The notes under the pieces: model-generated
The model's database searches: none
Told to the model about the DNA's origin: nothing
What the model saw: only the letters and a program-made list of their open reading frames with translations
Source of the DNA: Asterionellopsis glacialis
Taxonomy: Eukaryota; Bacillariophyta; Plagiogrammaphyceae; Rhaphoneidales; Asterionellopsidaceae
Reading direction: 5' to 3'
Assembly (NCBI GenBank): GCA_014885115.2
Contig: WKLE02002331.1
Coordinates: 1-31,922, forward strand
DNA: 31,922 nucleotides
Shown here: piece after piece, positions 20,098 through 30,115 of the stretch
Numbering within the stretch: position 1 is the first letter of the stretch
Layout: every line of letters begins with the position of its first letter
Position numbers and translations under genes: made by a program

Positions 20098-22248
20098 CTA
20101 TGAAACCTGTCCAAGTTGTGCTAGGAACTCACAGGGGTATACAAGCTCGGTACTTCCATAACTAACCGTTCGGCCCTCGGTTGCTACCATTTGAAGATTC
20201 TGATATTCAGCATAACAACCACCGCCAATCATAAAGGCGATAACATCTCGGACAGGTGCTCGTGCCATACCTCTTAACATATTAGTTACATCAACGTCTC
20301 CCTTGACTTTGGGGTCTAAATAAAGGTATTCTTCATCCTCACTGTTGGGCTTCATTTCACATAAGTTTTCAACTACCTGTGTAGCACGATGTTTATGAAT
20401 TTTGACCAGCATGGATGAAACTTTATCCGTCGCCTTAGCCAACAGCCCTGAGGCTTGATTCGTAGCACGCGCCATGAAACTTGATAGCATATCAGTACTA
20501 TCACCCCCACTGGATGTTGTCGTTGTTTCTTGGAACTCAGAGGAGGCCATCGTCGTGATCATGCGCATACTTCGTAGCTTCCTCAAATAATTAATCGCTT
20601 GCAAGCCAGTTGCCAACTTTTGGCGATCTTCCTTGGTGAGAAGTCCATGAGTTGCTCCGCCGGCAGATGGTGTATTTTTGTCAGTAACGCCCCTGGTTTC
20701 TAGTGTTTGTTGTAAGGCTTCCACGACAGCATCAATATCAGAACTCGCTGCAGTTGTTGCTAGACAATAAACAATTACAAGACGCAACTTATCCTCCACG
20801 TTGCCCTTTGTCGGGTCTTCCACCAACGCAAGGACATCCTTTTGAGCTTTTGGCAAATCGTTCTTGTAAGCTCCTGTTGCTAATGAACTTTCCAATTCGT
20901 AAAATTGTGGAACGTCCCGTGCGGCAACTTGATTCATAACAGCTTGGAGGATACTAGTGTGAATCTCTAGCTGTTTTTTACGATCCAACAAGGCTGGTAA
21001 CGAATCAACGGCAGTAGCAAGAGACGAAGAATCAAGACCCTCAGTATGCTGTTGGACTTGTTGTTGAGCAACAGTTTTGGAACGAATAGCCTGCTCTCTT
21101 TCTGTAACATCTTGCAATTCGACACCATTCTGTTCAATGGCTTCCGGAAATGGTTGAAATTTGTGGTTTTTGTAAAAGGGATCTTCATCAGCATCCAAAT
21201 CATACTTCTTTTCTAAAATTTTCGGTCTTCCACCACCCTCCTGTTCGACCTTAACTTCGAACTCCACACGGTTAGCATTATGCTTCAGTACATCATCAAT
21301 GAGAGCTTGATATGTCGAAGTATGCTGTATAGGTGTTACTAAATCAGAGTTCCGATCCATAATAACAAGTAGCGGTCGCGAATGATTCTGACTACGTAGC
21401 ATAGTGGGATGTTCAGCGATCATACGATTAAGTTTACGTGCCACCATTTCAGGAGCACCACCCTAAAGAAACATTTTTTAGGTAGGGAAAAAAGATAGAG
21501 ATTCTAACGATGTGAGACTTGCTGGATGAAACAAATAATCATAATGATACTATTATCAAAACGACATTTCCAGACAAGTGGGTTTTGAATATATATCGCA
21601 CGGACACACACATACCTTTGGGCAACGAATGATAGGAATTTGTCCACGGGTTGCAACAACACTAAACAAACCATACGCAATTTCATTCATGGCATGCTCC
21701 ATACTCTGCTCTGTCGCAGTTGTTGAATTGTAAAGGACGTATGAGTTCTTCTTCGAAAGTGAAAAAAGTTTTTGTTCCAAACAGGTAAAATCCAGATATT
21801 GATCATGGACACTGGCAACATTCCCAAGAGATCCTGCTTGTACAACAAGTCTTGCAAAATCTTCCATTAATGATCGGTCAAGTTTGGTAACAAAGTTTAA
21901 ATGCGTCCTGGCATACAAACCCTTGGCACAGTCCTGTGCAACAATGGCAAGGTTTTCCTTTGTAGGTCGGATAAAATAAATGGCTGGTACGTCCGGGATG
22001 GGCTCGCGTTCACTATTCAAGAGTAAATGAAGTGTAACGCCTCTCTTCCTTAGTTGAGAAACAGATAATAGCGGAGAAATGATTGAACGACACGCAACGT
22101 CGTAAATCAATATCTTCCATTGATTGTGACTAGACCCAGCGGGAGGTAACTTGAACTCATCGTCCACATCATCTTCTACGGACTCGTCGTTAAAGGCCAG
22201 CATGCGGTTCACAGCTCTTAACTGTGACGATTTTAAAGACAATGCCAT
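20098..22248 (-). CDS. SLY1: SLY1-type Sec1/Munc18 vesicle-fusion protein, 2 exons
   Basis: CDS on the minus strand joins 22248-21616 and 21462-20098 (665 aa). The intron is 153 nt, phase 0, with donor GTATGT and acceptor TTTAG. The match to SLY1/SCFD1 is clear along the length: VNRMLAFN near the start, WKILIYD, IISPLLSVSQLRKRGVTLHLLL, PIPDVPAIYFIRPTKEN, a DQYLDF...LE block, and IPIIRCPK|GGAPEMVARKL across the splice. Downstream are PLLVIMDRNSDLVTPIQHTSTYQALIDDVL, KKYDLD...DPFYKNHKFQPFPE, SLPALLDRKKQLEIHT, and the C-terminal IAFMIGGGCYAEYQNLQ. SLY1 binds the Golgi syntaxin Sed5/STX5 and promotes SNARE assembly in ER-Golgi traffic. The human protein is about 640 aa, so this is full length, with an Asp/Glu-rich insertion near residue 25. 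It is divergent from the HOOK gene. Confidence 0.95.
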
Positions 22249-23102
22249 TGTTGATGGTGGGACTCAGGTTGTATGTATTCTCAAGTGTGACAACGTATGA
22301 TACAGAGTAGCAACAACGGGCTTCCCTTCCTGCTTGCAATGACCTTACTGTATGACACGGACACAGCCGAAACAATCCAAGAAAACTAAAGAGCCAATGT
22401 ACAAAACACGGCGAATGCTACGAAGAGCGAAAAAGAAATGATGCAGTTTGGTCGTCCGACCGACTAGGAGCAAGGAGATGTCCAAAGATTCTTCCTGTCT
22501 GCTCAGTATTCAAGCCTTTTCATAATGAAGAGGGAAACCTTAGACAAAAGTTCTACTTTATCAAGACTCACTTACAAGATGTAACAGGCAGGCAGACATG
22601 AACGAACACAGACAGACAGAGCATGTATCAAATTGCAGGTCCTACGTAGTCTACGTATATATCGAAAACTAGGTTCGTAGGACTAGGTATTAATAGTAGT
22701 ACCGTAGGTCCAGGGTTGCGCAGCTGTCTGCACGTGCGTGCGGCAAGGACAAAAGCTTTCGGGTTTGAATACCTCAAATACGACTCCCACGACTCCGTTT
22801 TGTGCAATGGGTCTGTTTTTTCAAAATCTGGCGGTTGGAAAAAATGTGCCGAATGTCCAGGATTGATTTTGTATGTCCGGGATTTGTTCTTCCGTTCACG
22901 TTTTCGGTTTTTATGATACACACTGACCTGTAGCCATCAATGGCGCACATGAGGAAGTGGAAATACCAACAAAAGAACTTGTAGTTAGTAACAACTGTTA
23001 TCCAGCCTTTCTGTAAGAAGACTCAGCGCCTTTTCATCAAGAGGTGACGACGACGGAGAGAGTGAAGTTAGATTCAAGCTTGTCACTACTCTGCGTAGTA
23101 CC
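22249..23102. other. Divergent promoter spacer between SLY1 and HOOK genes
   Basis: 854 bp between two start codons, so both promoters should lie here. It contains CAGACA repeats (about 22588-22620) and a GTAC/TAGG-rich segment at 22637-22712 (AGGTCCTACGTAG, GTAGGACTAGGTA, CCGTAGGTCC) that echoes the TAGG(W)CCTA motif. Short frames on both strands (22628-22921, 22716-22916) lack ATG starts or any domain and are not genes. Confidence 0.6.
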
Positions 23103-26100
23103 ATGTCATCTACACCTTCACCATCGTCTCCGGAAAGTGGATCTCCAAAAGAAAGAGTCGAAATGGATAGTACAACAAAACTTTCGGCTCTCATATGGTG
23201 GCTTGGAACTTTTCCTGCATTCAAGGAAAAATATGATCTTACGGATGTTGATGAAGAAGCCTTTGAGAAAAAACTTGATGATAACGAAATGGCAGGGTAA
23301 GTAGATACGTGTGCTAAAATGAAGGAGTTTTTGCATGGGCAGACACAACACATGTGGGATAGTTTCTTCTTTTATTCTGTGCTTCTCACTTGCTATGTTA
23401 TTATCGCACCACCTGGATTACTGTATGCATTTTATATTTATAACAGAGCAACACTTTTGATTGCCCAAGAAATCTTAGATTTTCGTGAGGCTCCAAAGGA
23501 ATTCTCCACTTCAGACAGCAAAACAACACATAGTGCTGAAACAAAATGGGGATTGTTGTTCCGACTTGTCGCATCGAAAACTCGCTTTCAAAAGAAAATC
23601 ACTGGTAAACGATTGTCACGAACAGAATTGAGAGTTGAATTGTTATCTAGTCTTTTGGGATATGCGGTCTCTGATGAATGCAAGGAACGACGAAACTATG
23701 TCAGTAAAATCATGTGGAATCTAGAACGTCCGAAACAGCAGGTTCTAATGTCTATCATTGAGCAGGAAAAAGAATTAGGTACATCTCCTATTGGAAAGCC
23801 AACTGGAGCACAACGTGTATTCTCCTCTCCTGCACCTACTCCTCAGAAAGAGTCGTCGTCAGCTTCTCTCGCTGATCAACATACACCTGGGCGAAACAAT
23901 ACATTGCCTACCAGTACTCCAAAAGACAGCTTAACAACGGCTGGTCAACGTAGATCACTACAAACCAGTGGAAATCTTCCACCATCCTCAGCTTCTGTAT
24001 CTACACCGAACCGCAATGTACACCGTCGTAACATGCATTCTGGAAATCTTTCAACACCTCAATCAATTTCAAGAGGAATGCATCCGACAACACCACATTC
24101 AAGAGCTTCTATTGCAAGTAGTAGGAATAGTACCCCTGCTCAAACTCCAAACACAGAAAGTGTCTTCGAGGCGTTAGCTCAGTGGTTACAAACTTTCTCT
24201 CAGTTGTCTAGCGTGCAGACAGAAGTAATGAAGGACAAATCTGCGCTCGATGACGACCATGTTTCAAAGTAAGTTTATCCATTTTCGCTTGCTTACTGTA
24301 TCAGTCGTTGTATCGTTTCACAACAAAGATTTTGACAATGTTATTTTTTATTTTATTTTTTTCACTTCAAAACTTAGAGCTATTCTGAATATTGCAGAGG
24401 AAATTTGCGACGACAAAGCGTCTTCACAAGTGAATTCCTGGGCTTGTATAAAGACACTCGTGTTAAACGTGATGCCATACTCACTGGAAGAATGTCCAGA
24501 TGACACAGATGCAGCTTATATCGAGATTCTCTCTACGTTGTTATGCTTTGCCGTATCAGAAAGTTGCGCAGAAAGAAGAACTTACATTGGAAGGATTATG
24601 GGACTATCTCGCGATACACAACTACAGTTAATGTCAATCATCGAGGCAGGAAGGAGCAGAACAATTTCCGCCCAAACACCACAATCTGTGTCGGAATCAC
24701 CAAGCGTTCCTCCATCATCTTCACGTAGTTTCAAAATTCGTAGTCGTAACCGTGATGATGCATTTGGAACAACCCCTGGATCCATCAATCGCACAGGCTT
24801 TACGCCTCAAAGAAAGAAGCAGGCAGCAAAAATTAGCAAATTAGCTCAAGAAGGTTCAATCACTCCTGGTACGATTGAAAATGTTTTGCAGAACATGGTA
24901 GAAGATGTTCATCGTCAGAACGTTAGACTGATGAAAGAGTTAGATGCTAGCAACAAACGAGAAGCGCAACAAAACAATCGTGTCCAAGAACTGGAAAATC
25001 AACACAGAAAAGACTTGATGAAAGCAGAGTCTGCAGCATCACGAAAGGAAGAAGAGATTCGAGAAACAATGTCTAAAGAAATCGCATCACTTCAAAGCCA
25101 AGTTGTCGAATTAGATGAAGTTCGCGAACGAGAAAAGAAAATGAAAGAAGAATTGGTGACCCTCAAAGATGAGGTGGACATTTTGGCACCCATGAAGGAG
25201 AAGATGGGAGAAACCGAAGAAAGGTTAAGACATTATAAAGAAAGATTAGAACTATTAAGTGATGTTAAGGAAGCCCTTAAAAGGGAAGAAGAGGCCCACG
25301 GAGCTTCTGTGGAGGAATGCATTCGACTAGCAAATGAGTTAAACGCCATGCAACCCCTCAAACGCCAACTGGAGGACTACAAGACTAGGGCGGTCGAAGC
25401 TGAAGTCAAGTTAGCCGGGTGTCAGGAAGAATTGGAAAAATGGGAGCAAAATAATAAGCTTCTAAACAGTGTACGGAAGGATCTCTTGCGAGGTGTGAAG
25501 CTTCAGAAGGAAGAGGCAGAACAATTGCGACGTCAACTCGAGGAAAGTGGCGAAGACAAATATGAAGCGATGGCAGTTGGAGAGGGTATTAGGTAAGAGT
25601 CTCAATAAACTGAGAATTTGTCGGCTTCGTGATTTGTTTTTTCCACCTCCTGACACTTCACTGCCCATTTTGTTTTATTCAGCGAATTAAATCCGGAAGT
25701 GAGGGAAGAAGTCCTCCGATTAAGAAACGAAAACGAGCAGCTCAAGGCCTTTGCCGCAAAACGAGAAGACGACGCGGTTCAAAGACTTGAAGAACAACTA
25801 GACGACAAGGATCGTCTTTCTATGAGATTTAAGGAAGAGTTCTTAAGCACGAAATCAACCCTAGAGAGTACTCAGCTTGCACTATCGGAATCAGAACAAC
25901 AAGAAGAAGTATTGAAAGCCGAAGTTCAGCAATGGAAAGAAAATGCGGAGAAGAAAGAGATCCTTGCAAATCAATACAAGGATCAACTTGACAGCACGAA
26001 ATCATCCTTGGAAGAAACTCAGAAAAAACTTGAGAATGCCCAAAAAGAAATTCAGCATTTGACTGATGATGTCGAAGAATGGACAGAGCGGTACAATGAT

Positions 26101-27801
26101 GCTGAATCAATCTCGAGTCAGAGGATGGATTTGTTACGTACCACAAGGGAAAAGTTAAGTCATACTGAGAAAGAACTACAAGAGTCTCAGCAACTCTGCG
26201 AAAGCCGTCTCGAAGAAATCAACATGCTGACTGAAAAGGAAGCTGCTGCAGTGAAGCTTGCAAAAGAAAAGGATGCAGAACTCACTGATACAAAAACATC
26301 CTTAGGGGAAACACAGGAAGCACTTTCTCAATCGGAAAAGCGCGAAGAAAAACTGAATAATGAGGTGTCTGTCATGACAGTACAGGAGAAAGACTTAAAG
26401 TCACAAATGGAAGAGATGAAACGATCAGGAGAAGAATCCCTCAAGAATGCCGAGAATACATTCGAAGAGACACGCAAATCGCTACTCGACGAGGCCAAGA
26501 AGGAATACCAAGAGCTGGAAATGAATATGAATCTGCTCTTAGAGGGTGAACGAAAGGCTTACAAGGAAAATATGGAGGAAAACGAAAAGCAGTTCAATAA
26601 TCTCAATGCAGAGTTTGATGATCTTAAAGAAAAGTCCATTGCAGCATTGAAAGCTTCCGAGGAAAAAATCGAAAAGATGAAGCAAGAATTTTCGTCGAAG
26701 CTGGAAGAGGCCAAAATGAGAGCTTCAAAAGAAAAGGACTCGATTATCAAAAAGGGTCAAACGATGATCAAAGAAACAAAAAAGAAAGCAGCAGATGAAA
26801 TCGACCAAATGGAGGATGAAATTGATAAATTAAATGAGGCTCTTTCGACAGCGAAGACCCAGATGTCCGAATATGAAACGAAGGCCAAATCAAAAATTTC
26901 GTCCTACAAAAACAAATTGCAATTTGCAACAGGTAGAATCAAGGAACTCACCCAGGATAATGATGACATGCAAGATAATATTAAAAATCTCGAAAGGGAG
27001 AAGCTCCAAATGCAGGAAGAGAATGATCGTTACCGAAGGCAGCTTGGAGGTCGCTACGGCGCTGGCGGAAAAGTACAAAGCCAACTTGAAATGCTTCAAA
27101 AGGAGTTCAATGCTGTGGTTGAAGAGAACAGAAAACTGAAGGCCAATGCCAGCAGTGGTGGTACTGTCTCGGCAATTGATCATTCAACCGCGTCTTCTTC
27201 CTACTCAGCTGATGGGGTTAGCCGATCGACTCTCTCGCAACTTCGTGAGGAATATGAAGAAACAATTGTCGCATTAAATGATGAAAAGAGGGAACTCATC
27301 ATGAGAAACTCTGCCGCCATTACCGATGTCCAAAAGGCGGAACAAAAGGCATGGGCATCTGACAAAGAGGTTTCAAAGATGAAAGAGGAACTGACATCAC
27401 TCAAGCTATCTCTCCAACGATACGAGCGTCTCTCTGAAATGAACTCATCTAGTCCAGGTGCTCTCAACATTTCTCAAAATGATGTTTCCTCTACCCAGGA
27501 TGAGTCTATTTTCGTCGATGACCCCAGTGAGAATGACTCTTCAGCAGGGGTACTGAGCAACAAACTAAAGATAAAAACCCAAACGTCATCAGCTCCAAGA
27601 GGTGGTATCTTGTCTCCTAATCGAAAGCTCTCCACGCCAAGTTCACAGTTTGGTAATAAAGCTGCATCTCATGACTTGTCTCCCAAAGGAAACCCGGATA
27701 AGCCATCAAATCAAACAAAAAAGGTCCCAACACTTATGGACTATACAACAGCCAATAGCAACATGGAACCAGAAGGAGATCAAGAATGCAAACAGAGCTA
27801 A
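23103..27801 (+). CDS. HOOK-family coiled-coil protein with two tandem HOOK domains, 4 exons
   Basis: CDS joins 23103-23296, 23447-24268, 24378-25592 and 25683-27801 (1449 aa). The introns are 150, 109 and 90 nt, all phase 2 with GTAAG donors. HOOK domain 1 spans about residues 27-171 (LSALIWWLGTF, ATLLIAQEIL, ELLSSLLGYAVSDECKERR, VLMSIIEQ). A Ser/Thr/Pro-rich linker follows. HOOK domain 2 spans about 302-429 (VFEALAQWLQTF, AILNIAEEIC, EILSTLLCFAVSESCAERR, LQLMSIIEA). A long coiled coil follows, with HOOK hallmarks: DEVDILAPMKEKM, an LEDYKTRAVEAE-type segment, and NPEVREEVLRLRNENEQLK just after intron 3. The C-terminus is Ser/Pro-rich with no obvious domain. HOOK proteins link cargo to dynein via the N-terminal calponin-homology-like domain and dimerise through the coiled coil. 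Metazoan members (about 720 aa) have one such domain. Two, plus double the length, is unusual. Confidence 0.9.
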
Positions 27802-28951
27802 CGGATGGTCTGTCTAGAATCACTTGCTCTGATATGCGGTCCCAATAATGACTATCTCCGCAGTTACATACCAGTTGTGCATAGGGTCCTAGGTATTTAA
27901 GGTATTCCATGAACGAAATATTTAGTTGAACTACGCGATGATAACTACATACTATTTTAGAAGTTTTCAAAACTCAAGTTGAAATTTTTCAATTCTTCTA
28001 AAAAGTCAAATAACTTTTCAATTACCAAATTTTCTTTGTTCGAAAGCAATATGGTACAAAAAATCAGAAATAGCACTTGGTTCCAACATCTTTCCTGTGG
28101 GCACCTTTATAGCGCTAATTGGTTTCAAAATCTTGGTAATATGCAGTGTTAAGATCAGATTCTCATCCACTAGAGCCGCCAACATCGAACAGAAGTTACG
28201 GTAAATTTAATGATGCTGTCAGCTGTGACATAATTCATAAAAAAACAATTATTACCGTATCCATATCCCTAAAACAGCATGGTTTGCGAGGTTCGCTCGC
28301 CAGCCTGAGTTTAACTTTTTTTCATGGGATACCTGGTACAGGTAGTGCTGAAGATAGCTATCTATCTGTACTACATTGATTTTTGCGTCTTTCTAAGTTA
28401 CTAGTCCTAAGTAGACATACGTATTGGAGGATCACTCGTAGTACCGACGGACGGACCCCAGGTATAGTCCGGCTTTGTACAGGTACAGGTACCTGGTAGA
28501 CTGCACCTGCACCCTGGGGTACAGTTACCAGGTACCTGGGTACCTACCGGTACCTGGTACCCCAGGTATTCCCACTGACTCTGTACTAGTACCTGGTAGA
28601 GGTTGTAGCGTACCAGGTACCAGGTATTACCTGGTATACCATGTACCAGGGGTATCTGGTAAGCTACCTGGTACGGCAGGAATATCCGAATCGAACGAGT
28701 CAGTAAAGACCGGCTAGCGATTTGCAGAATGGATGACATCATTATGACCACTTCTAAGCATACAGCTAGACGTCTCCACTTTGAAGAGTGCTTTCCCGAT
28801 CCTGCAAGTTCAATGCAAGAATGTTTCATGCTGTTCAGTCCCAGTAGGTTCCTACAAGTCTACATACCTGTGAAAAGGAAAAGTTTTTGCTCACGTAGTT
28901 TTCCTCCTTCAAGTCACCTTGTCCTCACACTTACATAGATTAGTTGTCACC
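27802..28951. other. Spacer with dense palindrome cluster upstream of FCP gene
   Basis: 1.15 kb. The first 450 bp are AT-rich with no gene. The stretch 28330-28673 is packed with GTACC/GGTAC words (cluster 3). Frames on both strands across it (28407-28829, 28475-28717) are by-products of the repeat. The last 230 bp should contain the FCP promoter and leader; the leader just before ATG 28952 reads TTGTCACC. Confidence 0.6.
28330..28673. repeat. Cluster 3 of TACC(W)GGTA odd palindromes (densest)
   Basis: Nine exact 9-mers start at 28330, 28490, 28526, 28551, 28590, 28611, 28618, 28628 and 28665, plus TACCGGTA at 28545. The copies at 28611 and 28618 overlap, and 28628 follows two bases after the previous one ends, giving a run of alternating orientations with strong self-complementarity. 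The cluster lies 280-620 bp upstream of the FCP start codon. Confidence 0.8.
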
Positions 28952-29890
28952 ATGAAGCTCGCCCTTGCTGCCCTTTTCGCCGGCTCTGCCGCTGCTTTCG
29001 CCCCGGCCCAAAATGCCCGCACCTCCACTTCTCTTAACGGTGCTCTTGCCACCAAGGAGGACCTCATGGCTCTCGCTGAGAAGTCCAACCCTGTTTTGAA
29101 GGTAAGAAAGAAAGTTCGATTTTGGGAATTTTTTCAGTGAGAAATATTTTGGAAAAGATGGCAAGTAAAGCTAACCATGACTCGCTTTCGATTTTACTTT
29201 GTAGTATTACGATCCTTTGGAATTGGCCACCACCACCATCTGGGGTGAGACCAACGAAGCCACCATCGCCTTCTTGCGTCATGCTGAGATCAAGCACGGC
29301 CGTGTTGCCATGGCTGCCTTCGTCGGATACATCGTCCAATCCAACGGAATTCACTTCCCCTTCCCTATCTCCACTGATGGATCTCCTTACCCCTTCGCCG
29401 CTGGATCCCCTCCTGAGCAATGGGATGCTCTTTCTGATGCCGCCAAGTGGCAAATCATCCTTTTCGTTGGATTCTTGGAATGGTTCTCTGAGTCTGCCGG
29501 TGACCATTACATGCGCGGTGGAAAGCCCGGTGCCTTCCCCAAGTTCTCCGATCACCCCGAGCTCATCCCCCACCCTGTCCCCCTCAACCTTTTCGATCCC
29601 TTTGGTTTCTCCGGAGGAAAATCCGAGGAACAAAAGGCCGAAGGACTTGTTAAGGAACTCAACAACGGACGTCTTGCACAAATCGGTATCATCGGTTTCT
29701 TGTCTGAACAAAAGGTCGAGGGATCCGTTCCTCTTCTTAAGGGACTTGTTTCCCACTACGATGGAGAACCCATGGCTCCTGTAAGTATCACGGACTTTCT
29801 GTATTTCAATTTGACACTGCGTAGAACACAGGATAATTCATTCTTTTCATTCTTCCAATTTTTCTCTTTTTGAAAATACAGTTCGGCTAA
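28952..29890 (+). CDS. Fucoxanthin-chlorophyll a/c light-harvesting protein (FCP), 3 exons
   Basis: CDS joins 28952-29101, 29205-29780 and 29882-29890 (244 aa). Both introns are phase 0, 103 and 101 nt, with GTAAG donors. Exon 3 codes only Phe-Gly-stop. The N-terminus is a diatom bipartite plastid pre-sequence: signal peptide MKLALAALFAGSAAA, then Phe16 of an ASAFAP-like motif (AAAFAP), then a short Ser/Thr-rich transit region. LHC helices: helix 1 about 66-93 with E78, H81 and R83 (EIKHGRVAM); helix 2 about 131-146 with E142; helix 3 about 196-216 with E201, N204 and R206. FCPs bind chlorophyll a/c and fucoxanthin in thylakoids and feed the photosystems. Helix 3 reads NNGRLAQ where NNGRLAM is usual. 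Codons are strongly C/G-ending, as expected for abundant protein. The subfamily (Lhcf/Lhcr/Lhcq) is not decided. Confidence 0.95.
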
Positions 29891-30115
29891 ATCTCTAGCT
29901 ACAAGGAAAAGGACGTACATGCTTCAACTTCAATAAATCTATAACCTCACAGACAAGTGTTGGCTGTTTGATGGTTAGAAATTTTTAGCGTGCTCGTAGA
30001 AATAGATGTATAACAAACTACATGTATGCTTCCAAACTTTTCTTTCTACTGAATCATTTCACAAAACTATTTTCAAAACGTTACTCTTGTTTTGGTAAAT
30101 GTAGATACTTCGGAT

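Noticed and set aside
22628..22921. Short frames on both strands in the SLY1/HOOK spacer
   Set aside because: Start codons are GTG/TTG only, the two strands mirror each other, and the region must hold two promoters.
23319..23446. Hydrophobic N-terminal segment (FFFYSVLLTCYVIIAPPGLL...) for the HOOK gene
   Set aside because: It is intron 1 read through. The GTAAGT donor at 23297 and CAG acceptor at 23446 remove it and restore the HOOK domain in frame.
28330..28673. CRISPR-like repeat array
   Set aside because: Repeats are 9 bp, self-complementary, irregularly spaced and in a eukaryotic genome. The repeat-spacer regularity of CRISPR is absent.
28407..28829. 140-codon minus-strand and 80-codon plus-strand frames
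   Set aside because: Both run through the TACC/GGTA palindrome cluster, which gives repetitive Pro/Gly/Thr/Tyr codons. They are not genes.
29064..29784. Long frames on both strands overlapping the FCP gene
   Set aside because: Long open shadows are expected from the strong codon bias of FCP exon 2. Only the spliced FCP frame has homology.
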